Shown here: piece by piece, positions 51,784 to 60,507 of the stretch
Numbering within the stretch: position 1 is the stretch's first letter
How the letters are laid out: every line of letters begins with the position of its first letter
From: a bacterium
GTDB taxonomy: Bacteria; Auribacterota; Auribacteria; Auribacterales; Auribacteraceae
Assembly: GCA_024233545.1 (NCBI GenBank)
Contig: JACKPL010000001.1
Location: 1-64,000 of the forward strand
Length of the DNA stretch: 64,000 nucleotides
Reading direction: 5' to 3'
Notes under the pieces: generated by a model
The model's database searches: none
The model's input: the letters and a program-made list of their open reading frames with translations, nothing else
What the model was told of the DNA's origin: nothing
Program-made: the position numbers and the translations under genes

Positions 51784-53166
51784 ATGGCAGGAATAGGGTT
51801 CAGGTTACAAAAATTACTCAAAGAAGACACCTATACAGGATTTTTGAAGGGATACCTGTATTCCGCTATCATATCTTCAGGCCCAATGTTGTCGTCAATT
51901 ATTTGTATCGGGCTGTTAGGCGTATTCAGTATTTCCGTACTCAACACGGAAGATTATATGGTGTTCCGTACGACGATTGTCTATGTATTTGCCTGTTCGC
52001 TCATTTTTACCGGAATTTTCCAGATGGTCTCTACCCGTTATCTGGCAGACCGGATTTATTCGGATGAACCTCATGCGCTCATTCCCTGTTGTGTGGGGTT
52101 ATTGTCTATTACATTCGTTTGTCAAACTATAATCGGCAGTGTAATGTTTTATCACGTGATACCGAAATGGCAATATGTAACATTATCTACCTCTCTGTAT
52201 GTTACCATCAGTTGCTTGTGGAATGCGATGATGTTTGTCAGCGCTACTAGAAATTATAATTTAATAACCATCGGATTTCTGCTCGGTTCGGTAATCAGCC
52301 TATTTGCCGGGCAGTGGATGGGAGTGAAATATGGGATTAACGGTTATTTATTCGGATTTACGCTCGGGCAGTTTACGATTGTGGTTTTCCTATTAAGCAG
52401 TTTTTTCCGCGAATATGATTTTTTCAAAACAATCGATTTTAATTTTTTACTCTATTTCAGAAAATTCCCCGACCTCTTTATAGCAGGGCTTATTACAAAT
52501 ATTGCAATATGGATTGATAAAGTGCTCTTCTGGTTCTCATCTTATGGAGAAACGGTAAAAGGGTTCTTCCACACGTTTCCTGCGTATGACGGCGCTTTTT
52601 TTATTGCGTACCTGAGCATTGTGCCTGCGTTGTCCGTATTTCTTGTCAGAGTAGAAACAAGTTTCTATCAGCGGTACCGCTCATTCTACCGGAATATCAT
52701 GAACAAAGCTTCTTTAACGGCTATCGAATCGTCAAAACGGCAGTTGGTTGACGACCTCAAAGAGAGTGTAAGCGTTCTGCTGAAAGTTCAAGGATTTATC
52801 ACTGCACTTTTTATCATCGGTGTAATCAATGTTATGAAGATTGCAAAGTTAGCGTGGATGCAAGTGGTTATTTTGAAAATCGGTGTTTTGTCGGCATTTC
52901 TTTTGATCATTTTTCAATTTCTCTTAATTATCATGTATTATTTTGAATTCCGGCGGGAAGCGGCTCTGTTAATAGTACTCTTTTGTATTCTTAACCTTAC
53001 CGCAACGGCAATAACAATTAACATAGGGTTCCAGTCGTTCGGATACGGATTTTTCTGTGCCGCGTTTATCAGTTTATTGTGCGGCTATTTTGTACTCAAT
53101 TATAAAATAAAAAACCTTGAATATTTAACGTTTACCTTCCAGCCCGTACATAAAGTATCCGATTAA
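51784..53166 (+). CDS. pelG: PelG inner-membrane transporter-like protein
   Basis: 460 residues and about twelve hydrophobic helices. The opening MAGIGFRLQKLLKEDTY is typical of PelG. It belongs to the MATE/MOP-like flippase superfamily and is thought to move the growing Pel chain across the inner membrane together with PelD, PelE and PelF. AGGAAG lies just upstream of ATG. Last gene of the pel operon; the next gene starts 216 nt later and no clear terminator lies between. Confidence 0.94.
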   Translation: MAGIGFRLQKLLKEDTYTGFLKGYLYSAIISSGPMLSSIICIGLLGVFSISVLNTEDYMVFRTTIVYVFACSLIFTGIFQMVSTRYLADRIYSDEPHALIPCCVGLLSITFVCQTIIGSVMFYHVIPKWQYVTLSTSLYVTISCLWNAMMFVSATRNYNLITIGFLLGSVISLFAGQWMGVKYGINGYLFGFTLGQFTIVVFLLSSFFREYDFFKTIDFNFLLYFRKFPDLFIAGLITNIAIWIDKVLFWFSSYGETVKGFFHTFPAYDGAFFIAYLSIVPALSVFLVRVETSFYQRYRSFYRNIMNKASLTAIESSKRQLVDDLKESVSVLLKVQGFITALFIIGVINVMKIAKLAWMQVVILKIGVLSAFLLIIFQFLLIIMYYFEFRREAALLIVLFCILNLTATAITINIGFQSFGYGFFCAAFISLLCGYFVLNYKIKNLEYLTFTFQPVHKVSD

Positions 53167-53237
53167 CCATCCGAAATCATTCCTATCAATACGTGAAGCC
53201 GCGAAGCCGCAGAGTGTCAGCCGGTATTAGTATGCAA

Positions 53238-53261
53238 TTGTGTTACCGAAATGACACACAA
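53238..53261. promoter_or_regulatory. Inverted repeat between pelG and pilB
   Basis: TTGTGT and ACACAA flank TACCGAAATGAC. The 11-mer GTGTTACCGAA at 53240-53250 is found again at 61863-61873, inside the palindrome upstream of the pseudopilin genes. This may be a binding site for the PilR-like regulator encoded at 60500. The remaining 53167-53382 stretch holds no supported gene; no consensus promoter was seen. Confidence 0.35.
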
Positions 53262-53382
53262 AGCAATTTTTTTTACTCAAACTGCTTGAGAAAAATAAAA
53301 AAATGTCGATACCTAATGAGGAAAAGAAGCACTGTATGTGCAAAGAGATAACCGAATGCAAAAAATCCGGATTTAACAGAAA

Positions 53383-55098
53383 ATGGGCCGTGACGTACTG
53401 GTCGACATTTTAATAGCAATACAGAAAATTGATGCCCGGCAGGCGGAAATTGTCTATGCTGAATCACAAAAAACAGGCAAATCGATAAAAACGACGCTTA
53501 TCGATAAAGGGTTTGCCGCACCGCTTGAAATCGCCAAGGCGTTGGCGTATCAATTCGGGATGGAGGTTATTCAGCTCAATACCTTCGACCCTGCCCCATC
53601 GGTTCTCGAAAAAATCCCGCGCGAAATGGCATATAAATATAAAATTCTTCCTGTAGAATATGACAACGATATTCTCAAAATTGCGTTGTCTGATCCGCTG
53701 GCGCTGGATTTAATAGAAAACCTTCGGTTTGAGCTCAATTGCATGGTTGAAGGAATCGTTGCCCTTGAAGACGATATCCTGAGGGCAATAGAAAAATATT
53801 ACGGTGCGGAAGAAGAAAAAATCGATCATCTGCTGAGAGATATCCAAGAAGACAGCGAAATTACCATCAATGAGCGCGATGCGGGCATGAGCGGTTCCGC
53901 GGGGGACGACTCTGACGGCAATGAAGATGCGCCGGTCATAAAATTGGTTAATCTTATTATTACCGAGGCATTTCGCAAAAATGCCAGCGATATCCACCTC
54001 GAACCGATGGAACGCACGTTTCGTATCCGGTACCGTATTGACGGTGTTCTCCATGAAATACCCGGGCCGCCGAAACGTTTGCAGGGTGCGGTTATCTCAC
54101 GCATAAAGATCATGGCAAACCTCGATATGGCAGAAAAACGGCTTCCGCAAGACGGAAGAATCAAAATCCGCGTTTCAAAAGACAAGGTCATCGACTTGCG
54201 TGTTTCCACATTGCCGGCAAACCACGGAGAAAGCGTGGTGCTTCGTATTCTCGATAAAAGCGGGTTAAGCCTTGGATTAACCGAAACCGGCATGTTCACT
54301 GATGATGAAAAAACAATTAACGATATTATCAGCATGCCGAACGGCATTCTTCTTATTACCGGTCCTACAGGAAGCGGTAAAACGACCACATTGTACTCTT
54401 GTTTACATTCTCTTAACCAGCCTAACCGGAAAATTATTACGGTAGAGGACCCGGTAGAATATCAATTGCCGGGAGTGAATCAAGTACAAGTCCGATCGGA
54501 TATCGGGTTGACATTTGCGCAGGTTTTACGGTCATGTTTGAGGCAAGCGCCTAATATTATCATGGTCGGTGAAATCCGCGATCTTGAAACTGCCGAGATC
54601 GCTGTCAATGCATCGCTTACTGGACACCTCGTATTCAGTACGCTCCATACAAACGATGCACCCGGGGCAATAACGCGTTTAATCGATCAAGGGGTCAAAC
54701 CGTTTCTTGTGGCTTCGGCAATTCGAGGAATCCTCGCCCAGCGGTTGGTGCGTAAAATATGTGAAAACTGTAAAGAAGACTATGAACCTACTATGCGCGA
54801 ACTTGAATTGCTTGGTATTGATTCGAGTGATGCGGCGAATATCCGGTTATATCGCGGTGCCGGTTGTGCAAAATGCTCTAATTCCGGCTATAAAGGGCGG
54901 TGCGGCATTTTCGAGATTCTCGTTATGAACGATGAAATACAGCGTATGGTATATGCGCGCGATTCGAGTTCAATCATTCGATCAAAAGCACGCGAAATGG
55001 GCATGCGCACTCTGCGCGAAGACGGGCTGAGAAAAGTACTCAGCGGAATGACCTCTCTCGAAGAAATATTGCGAATTACCCAAGGATACGAAGATTAA
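53383..55098 (+). CDS. pilB: PilB/GspE-type assembly ATPase, copy 1
   Basis: 571 residues. N-terminal T2SSE_N/MshEN-like domain (1-150), acidic linker, N2 domain, then the secretion ATPase: Walker A GPTGSGKT (327-334), Asp box (TVEDPVEY), Walker B region (IIMVGEIRD), His box (GHLVFSTLHTNDA) and the tetra-Cys zinc site (CENC ... CAKC) that marks extension ATPases. It powers pilus or pseudopilus polymerisation at the inner membrane. No strong ribosome site precedes ATG 53383, but the N-terminal domain fits this start. A second copy (56192) with the same layout flanks pilT. Confidence 0.92.
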   Translation: MGRDVLVDILIAIQKIDARQAEIVYAESQKTGKSIKTTLIDKGFAAPLEIAKALAYQFGMEVIQLNTFDPAPSVLEKIPREMAYKYKILPVEYDNDILKIALSDPLALDLIENLRFELNCMVEGIVALEDDILRAIEKYYGAEEEKIDHLLRDIQEDSEITINERDAGMSGSAGDDSDGNEDAPVIKLVNLIITEAFRKNASDIHLEPMERTFRIRYRIDGVLHEIPGPPKRLQGAVISRIKIMANLDMAEKRLPQDGRIKIRVSKDKVIDLRVSTLPANHGESVVLRILDKSGLSLGLTETGMFTDDEKTINDIISMPNGILLITGPTGSGKTTTLYSCLHSLNQPNRKIITVEDPVEYQLPGVNQVQVRSDIGLTFAQVLRSCLRQAPNIIMVGEIRDLETAEIAVNASLTGHLVFSTLHTNDAPGAITRLIDQGVKPFLVASAIRGILAQRLVRKICENCKEDYEPTMRELELLGIDSSDAANIRLYRGAGCAKCSNSGYKGRCGIFEILVMNDEIQRMVYARDSSSIIRSKAREMGMRTLREDGLRKVLSGMTSLEEILRITQGYED

Positions 55099-55118
55099 AA
55101 ATAACAAACGAGGGAACT

Positions 55119-56192
55119 ATGGAAATTCAGGAATTACTCGAAATAGCAATCGAAGAAGATGCATCCGATATTCACCTTACGGTTGGCAAACCGCCGACAC
55201 TGCGCATTGACGGCAGGCTCGTAAGCCTCGACGGGCGGGTATTGGAATCGGATGATACAAAAAATTATATGAAAAGCATAACATCCGATGCGCATCAACA
55301 GTTGATCCGCGAAGTCGGCGGTACCGATTTCGGGTTTGCTTACGGCGATATGGCACGGTTCAGGGTCAGCGTTTTTAAGCAAAAAGGTTCATTCGGTATG
55401 GTTTTGCGCCTTATCCCGTCGCGTTTGCGTTCACTGGATGATATCGGATTGCCGTCCATGGTAAAAGAGCACCTGTTTAAACCGCGAGGGCTTATCCTCA
55501 TTACCGGCCCGACCGGTTCAGGCAAAACATCGACTTTGGCAACCATGATTGATGTAATCAACAATGAATCGGATTCACACATTTTAACAATTGAAGACCC
55601 CATAGAGTATTACCACACCCATAAGCGCGGTGTTGTGAATCAGCGCGAAATAGGCGTTGACGTTCAATCATTCTCCGAGGCGCTTAAGCGCGGGTTGCGG
55701 CAGGACCCCGATGTTATTCTTGTGGGAGAAATGCGCGACCTCGAAACAATGGAAGCCGCTATTACCGCCGCAGAAACCGGTCATTTGGTGTTTGCTACGC
55801 TTCATACAACCGGCGCGGCACAGACTATCGACCGAATCATTGATGCGTTTCCCACAAACCAGCAGGAACAAATACGAAGCCAGCTGTCGGTATCGGTAGA
55901 AATGGTTATTTCTCAACAATTGATGCCGACATTGTCCGGCAAAGGGCGAATCGCCGCATTTGAACTGCTCGTTACCACGCCGTCAATCCAGAACCTGATC
56001 CGCGAAAACAAAACATACCGTATTACTTCAGACCTGCAAACCGGCGGAAAGTTCGGTATGCAGACTTTGGATATGTGCTTGCTTAAATTGTTCAGCGAAG
56101 AGAAGATCAGCTATGAGAGCATGATTAACAAATGTAACGACCAAGAATGGATTTATACAAAGCTGAGCGCTCAGTACGGAGTAAAAAAATAA
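55119..56192 (+). CDS. pilT: PilT twitching-motility retraction ATPase
   Basis: 357 residues, lacking the N-terminal domain and Cys4 site of PilB. Walker A GPTGSGKT (130-137), TIEDPIEYYH, ILVGEMRD (GEMRD being typical of PilT), GHLVFATLHTTGA and the AFELL motif region (IAAFELLVTTPSI) are present. PilT disassembles pili, so the system can retract; this argues for true type IV pili rather than only type II secretion. GAGGGAA stands before ATG. Stop overlaps the next start (TAATG). Confidence 0.95.
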   Translation: MEIQELLEIAIEEDASDIHLTVGKPPTLRIDGRLVSLDGRVLESDDTKNYMKSITSDAHQQLIREVGGTDFGFAYGDMARFRVSVFKQKGSFGMVLRLIPSRLRSLDDIGLPSMVKEHLFKPRGLILITGPTGSGKTSTLATMIDVINNESDSHILTIEDPIEYYHTHKRGVVNQREIGVDVQSFSEALKRGLRQDPDVILVGEMRDLETMEAAITAAETGHLVFATLHTTGAAQTIDRIIDAFPTNQQEQIRSQLSVSVEMVISQQLMPTLSGKGRIAAFELLVTTPSIQNLIRENKTYRITSDLQTGGKFGMQTLDMCLLKLFSEEKISYESMINKCNDQEWIYTKLSAQYGVKK

Positions 56193-57892
56193 TGGGAATT
56201 GTGCAGGATCAGTTACTTGGGCATATACTTCTCGAACGGAATATGGTAACGCAAGGCCAGCTTGCCGAAACGATCGAACAGCAGGAACGCTCAGGCAAAC
56301 CGCTTGTCAAAGAACTCATTGATTTTGGGTTTGTTACACAGAATCAAGTTTTAGAAGCGATCAGCGAACAGCTCAACATGGACGTAATCGCGTTGAATGA
56401 ACTCGATATACCGCAATCTGTTATTGATAAAATCAACGCATCATGTGCGCGGATGTATCAGATTATTCCCGTTAAGTTCGCTGATAATACATTGACTGTA
56501 GCAATGGCTGATCCGCTCAACCCGAATATTCTCGACGAACTGAATTTTATTCTTGATTGCGATGTGCGCGGCGCAATAAGCAACCCGCAGGAAATAGAAG
56601 ATGCGCTCGATAAATATTACGGGCAGGAAAACGCCGAAGACAGCATAACGTCTTTGATCGACAGTTATGAAGACGGTGAGGTCGATCTTGAAAATGCCCT
56701 TGAAGAAAACCGGTCGGATATTTCAAACGTAGCAGAGCTTGCAAATGAAGCGCCGGTCATAAAACTGCTCAATTTGGTGCTTATCCAAGCAATTAAAGAC
56801 AAAGCAAGCGATGTGCATTTCGAGCCGTTTGAAAACGAATTTAAAATCCGGTATCGAGTAGACGGAACATTATATGAAATGATTCCGCCGCCGAAACATC
56901 TAGCAATGGCGGTAATATCGCGAATCAAAGTACTCGCAAATTTGAATGTGGCGGAACGGCGCCTTCCGCAGGATGGGCGCATACAGCTCAATGTCGGAGG
57001 AAAAAATATCGATTTGCGCGTTTCTTCTCTGCCGACCGTTTTCGGCGAAAGCGTGGTGATGCGGGTACTCGACCGCAGTAACGTTTCGCTTGACATTGAC
57101 AAGATCGGCATGCAGGAAGAAATCAAAAAGAAAGTGATAGAAATTGTCGATAAACCCAACGGCATTTTTATTGTAACCGGCCCGACCGGATCAGGCAAAA
57201 CAACTACTTTGTATTCGTGTTTGCGCCATATCAATAAAATCGACTCAAAAGTAATAACAACCGAAGACCCCATCGAATATGACCTCGAAGGCATTATTCA
57301 AGTGCCGATAAAAGATTCTATCGGATTAACATTCTCCGCTTGTTTGCGGTCAATACTGCGCCAAGACCCCGATAAAGTAATGGTGGGAGAAATTCGCGAT
57401 GTTGAAACTGCGCAAATTGCCATAGAAGCGTCACTTACCGGGCATCTTGTTTTATCCACGCTTCATACAAACGATGCTCCCGGCAGTATAACACGCCTCA
57501 TTGATATGGGAATAGAACCGTTTCTGCTCACCTCGACTCTTGAAGGCGTTCTTGCGCAACGGCTGGTACGGCGTATATGCGAAGGATGCAAAGAAGAATA
57601 TTCGCCGTCAGTTGAGATTTTACAGGCATTGCCGGAAGAATTGCGCGGCCAGCCGTTTTATTACGGCAAAGGGTGCAAACAATGCAATAAAACCGGTTAC
57701 AAAGGGCGTACGGGCATTTATGAACTGATGGTCATTACCGATGCTGTTCGCGCTCAAATTTTGGAGAAAGCGCCGCAATCGGTATTGAAGGCTAAAGCCC
57801 GTGAAGCAGGCATGCAAACACTCCGCGAAAGCGGATTATATAAAGCTTTGCAAGGCTTGACAACTCTCGAAGAAGTGTTTAGAGAAACATAA
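56192..57892 (+). CDS. PilB/GspE-type assembly ATPase, copy 2
   Basis: 566 residues from ATG 56192, chosen because GGAG lies 9 nt upstream and the ATG overlaps the pilT stop; the frame itself extends upstream to 56147. Same domain order as the ATPase at 53383: MshEN-like N-terminus (GHILLERNMVTQGQL), N2, Walker A GPTGSGKT (330-337), TTEDPIEY, VMVGEIRD, GHLVLSTLHTNDA, and the Cys4 site (CEGC ... CKQC). It may serve type II secretion while copy 1 serves the pilus, or the reverse. The close match of the two copies suggests duplication around pilT. Confidence 0.92.
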   Translation: MGIVQDQLLGHILLERNMVTQGQLAETIEQQERSGKPLVKELIDFGFVTQNQVLEAISEQLNMDVIALNELDIPQSVIDKINASCARMYQIIPVKFADNTLTVAMADPLNPNILDELNFILDCDVRGAISNPQEIEDALDKYYGQENAEDSITSLIDSYEDGEVDLENALEENRSDISNVAELANEAPVIKLLNLVLIQAIKDKASDVHFEPFENEFKIRYRVDGTLYEMIPPPKHLAMAVISRIKVLANLNVAERRLPQDGRIQLNVGGKNIDLRVSSLPTVFGESVVMRVLDRSNVSLDIDKIGMQEEIKKKVIEIVDKPNGIFIVTGPTGSGKTTTLYSCLRHINKIDSKVITTEDPIEYDLEGIIQVPIKDSIGLTFSACLRSILRQDPDKVMVGEIRDVETAQIAIEASLTGHLVLSTLHTNDAPGSITRLIDMGIEPFLLTSTLEGVLAQRLVRRICEGCKEEYSPSVEILQALPEELRGQPFYYGKGCKQCNKTGYKGRTGIYELMVITDAVRAQILEKAPQSVLKAKAREAGMQTLRESGLYKALQGLTTLEEVFRET

Positions 57893-57909
57893 TACGAGGA
57901 GACAGGTGT

Positions 57910-59151
57910 ATGTCTAAATTTAAATATGTTGCCATGAACAATCAGGGCAAAGAAGTAACAGGGCTTATCGAATCGGACAATACCGTTTCGGCGATCAGCA
58001 AACTGCGCGAACAAGGTTTGTTTCCCACACGTGTTACGTTGGATAAAAGTTCAAATCGAACCGGTGGAACTCAAAAAAAGTCAATTTTATCTGCTGACAT
58101 TACTCTTTTTAGCCCGAAAAGGGTAAAAGGGAGCCTTTTGGCAATGTTTACACGCCAATTGGCGACGCTTATTGATGCCGGTTTGCCTCTTTTGCGCAGT
58201 TTAAACGTGTTGCGTGACCAGCAGAAACCGGGAGCATTGAAAAACTCCCTCGACGATATTGCGGCATCTGTTGAAGGAGGTTCAACTTTCTCCGAAGCGA
58301 TGGCAAAATGGCCTAAAATATTTACTCCATTGTATGTCAACATGATAAAAGCTGGAGAAGCAGGCGGTGTGCTCGAAGTTGTCCTGAACCGTCTTGCCGA
58401 GTTTGCCGAAAAAAGCGAAAAATTGAAGAAAAAAGTCAAGTCTGCCATGGTATACCCTGCATTTGTTATCAGTGTTGCTATCGCGGTATTGACATTTCTT
58501 ATTACGTTTATTGTGCCGAAATTTGCCGAAATGTTTTACGATCTTGAACTTGAATTGCCGTGGATGACTTCGTTTCTTATTCAAATAAGCGATTTGTTTA
58601 AGGAACAGTGGTATGTCCCCATACTATTTATTGTAACGGTGATTACTTCGTTGAAGATTATCCGAAAGCGGAAGCAGGGAAAATATGTTATCGATAAAAT
58701 CATGCTTTATTTTCCTATAATCGGGCAATTGATCAGCAAAATCGCTATAGCGCGGTTTACGCGAACGCTCGGAACGCTGATTACCAGCGGTGTGCCTATT
58801 TTACAGGCTCTGCTTATTGTCAAAGACACTGCGGGAAATGAAGTAATATGCCGCGCGGTGGAAAAAGTGCACGACAGCATCCGTGAAGGCGAATCGATTG
58901 TCGAACCGTTGAGGGCGAGCAAGGTATTTTCTCCAATGGTGATTAGTATGATCGAAGTTGGCGAAGAAACCGGCGCTCTTGCAGAAATGCTTATAAAAAT
59001 TGCAGATAATTATGATGAAGATGTCGATGCCGCTGTTGAAGGGTTGACATCGCTTCTTGAGCCGTTCCTCATTGTGTTTCTCGCGTTGGTAGTCGGTTTT
59101 ATCGTTATTGCGATGTTTTTACCGCTTATTTCATTATTACAGCAGTTGTAA
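57910..59151 (+). CDS. pilC: PilC/GspF inner-membrane platform protein
   Basis: 413 residues with the usual two GspF domains of about 120 residues (FTRQLATLIDAGLPLLRSL and FTRTLGTLITSGVPILQAL) each followed by membrane helices, and a final helix ending in MFLPLISLLQQL. It is the rotor or platform on which the assembly ATPase acts. GAGGAG precedes ATG. It lies 17 nt after the second ATPase gene and 18 nt before the histidine kinase. Confidence 0.94.
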   Translation: MSKFKYVAMNNQGKEVTGLIESDNTVSAISKLREQGLFPTRVTLDKSSNRTGGTQKKSILSADITLFSPKRVKGSLLAMFTRQLATLIDAGLPLLRSLNVLRDQQKPGALKNSLDDIAASVEGGSTFSEAMAKWPKIFTPLYVNMIKAGEAGGVLEVVLNRLAEFAEKSEKLKKKVKSAMVYPAFVISVAIAVLTFLITFIVPKFAEMFYDLELELPWMTSFLIQISDLFKEQWYVPILFIVTVITSLKIIRKRKQGKYVIDKIMLYFPIIGQLISKIAIARFTRTLGTLITSGVPILQALLIVKDTAGNEVICRAVEKVHDSIREGESIVEPLRASKVFSPMVISMIEVGEETGALAEMLIKIADNYDEDVDAAVEGLTSLLEPFLIVFLALVVGFIVIAMFLPLISLLQQL

Positions 59152-59169
59152 TTTATAATGAGGAGTTCT

Positions 59170-60507
59170 ATGGACGTCAAACTGCGGGTTTTTTTTAATA
59201 TTTTTCTTTTCGGGATTATTGTCTCTCTTGTATGTTGGCTGGGCTATTTCAGCCTTGCCCGGTATCAATCGCGCAAAGAAATTATAGCTGGTCTTAATTC
59301 TATACGAATGGCGCTCTCTGCGGAAGAAATGGTAAGCCATATAAAATCTATTTGCGCATCAGCACCGTTCATCGAAGGGTATCATTTTTTCGAGCGCGAA
59401 GAAGATATTGGAGACGCTATCGGCAAGAATGCCGTTTTTAAAAATTATGTTGTATTTCCTCTCAAACGGCAAGACGTTGTTCTGGTAATTACATTTGCAT
59501 CGTTCCTTGAACTCTTTTTTACCCCCGAATCAGTGCTGGCGTTTCTGTTTATCATTCTTATAGTGTTGTCATTGTCGTTGGCAACGTATGGATTCATATC
59601 ATGGTATATCTTAAATCCCATAGAGGAAATTTCACGGACATCTCACGATATCCTTGACGGGTTGCCGCCGCATGGCGTCACTTTTTTCAGCAGAAACGAT
59701 TCTGTCGGAAAACTGGGGCAGACATTTAATCAATTATTGCTTGCGCTTGAGCAAAAAAAACCGGTACCGCCTCGCAAAACCAAAGATACCGAACACCAGT
59801 CGTTATCATTAACCGAACGTTTGACTGCCACCGGCCGGTTAGCGGCAGGAATAGCGCATGAGATAAACAATCCGCTGGGCGGGATGATCAATGCGGCGCG
59901 TACGCTGTCACGCCGCGATATTGATGACGACAAACGAGCCGAGTATTTGTCGATTATTATAGATGGCCTTGCGCGCATACAAGAAACAATTCGGAAAATC
60001 CGGCATTTTCAATTTTCAAATAACATGATACAAGCTAAACCGGTTGATTTGCCGGAAGTTATTGACCGTTCAATTGCGTTTATACAACACCGGCTTGATG
60101 AAAAAAATATCGTGGTGGTAAAGGAATCGCTTGAAAATATTCCTAAAATAATGGGGAATTTCGGTGATTTACAGCAGGCGTTTCTCAATATTCTCAAAAA
60201 TGCTATGGAAGCAATCGATAAAGAGGGCGTAATACAAATCAGCGCGATAAAAGGGACTAACGCAGTCGAACTGCTTATCGCTGACAGCGGATGCGGCATG
60301 ACTGAAAAGGAAGTGAGCCAAGCATTTGATGTGTTTTACACGACAAAAAGTTCTATGCAGGGTTCGGGATTGGGTTTGTCAATTGTCTATAATATCATCC
60401 GAAACCACGAAGGAACGATAACGCTGTCGAGCGAAAAAGGCGCTGGAACAGTAGTTAAAATAATGCTTCCGTTTCATCTAGAGCTTTCAAAGGTAGCAAA
60501 TGGATAA
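59170..60507 (+). CDS. PilS-like sensor histidine kinase
   Basis: 445 residues from ATG 59170, which has AGGAG 4 nt upstream; ATG 59158 has no site. Two membrane helices (about 5-27 and 118-142) flank a small periplasmic domain of about 90 residues. A HAMP linker and HisKA with phospho-acceptor H230 (GIAHEINNPLGG) follow, then HATPase boxes N (NILKNAMEAI), G1 (ADSGCGM) and G2 (GSGLGLSIV). Pseudomonas PilS has six helices, so only the role and context are shared. It overlaps its partner regulator by 8 nt. Confidence 0.88.
   Translation: MDVKLRVFFNIFLFGIIVSLVCWLGYFSLARYQSRKEIIAGLNSIRMALSAEEMVSHIKSICASAPFIEGYHFFEREEDIGDAIGKNAVFKNYVVFPLKRQDVVLVITFASFLELFFTPESVLAFLFIILIVLSLSLATYGFISWYILNPIEEISRTSHDILDGLPPHGVTFFSRNDSVGKLGQTFNQLLLALEQKKPVPPRKTKDTEHQSLSLTERLTATGRLAAGIAHEINNPLGGMINAARTLSRRDIDDDKRAEYLSIIIDGLARIQETIRKIRHFQFSNNMIQAKPVDLPEVIDRSIAFIQHRLDEKNIVVVKESLENIPKIMGNFGDLQQAFLNILKNAMEAIDKEGVIQISAIKGTNAVELLIADSGCGMTEKEVSQAFDVFYTTKSSMQGSGLGLSIVYNIIRNHEGTITLSSEKGAGTVVKIMLPFHLELSKVANG

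Noticed and set aside
53221..53236. CGGTATTAGTATGC as a sigma-54 promoter of pilB
   Set aside because: Spacing is one base short, and the related inverted repeat would lie downstream of it.
53276..53290. CTCAA-ACTGC-TTGAG hairpin as pelG terminator
   Set aside because: Five-base stem followed by A-rich sequence; no T-run.
53303..53413. Cys-containing frame of 36 codons before pilB
   Set aside because: No ribosome site, overlaps the pilB start, no recognisable pattern.
56665..57294. Minus-strand open frame of 209 codons
   Set aside because: Antisense to the second PilB/GspE ATPase; a similar shadow occurs antisense to the first copy (53826-54389), as expected from conserved codons rather than a gene.
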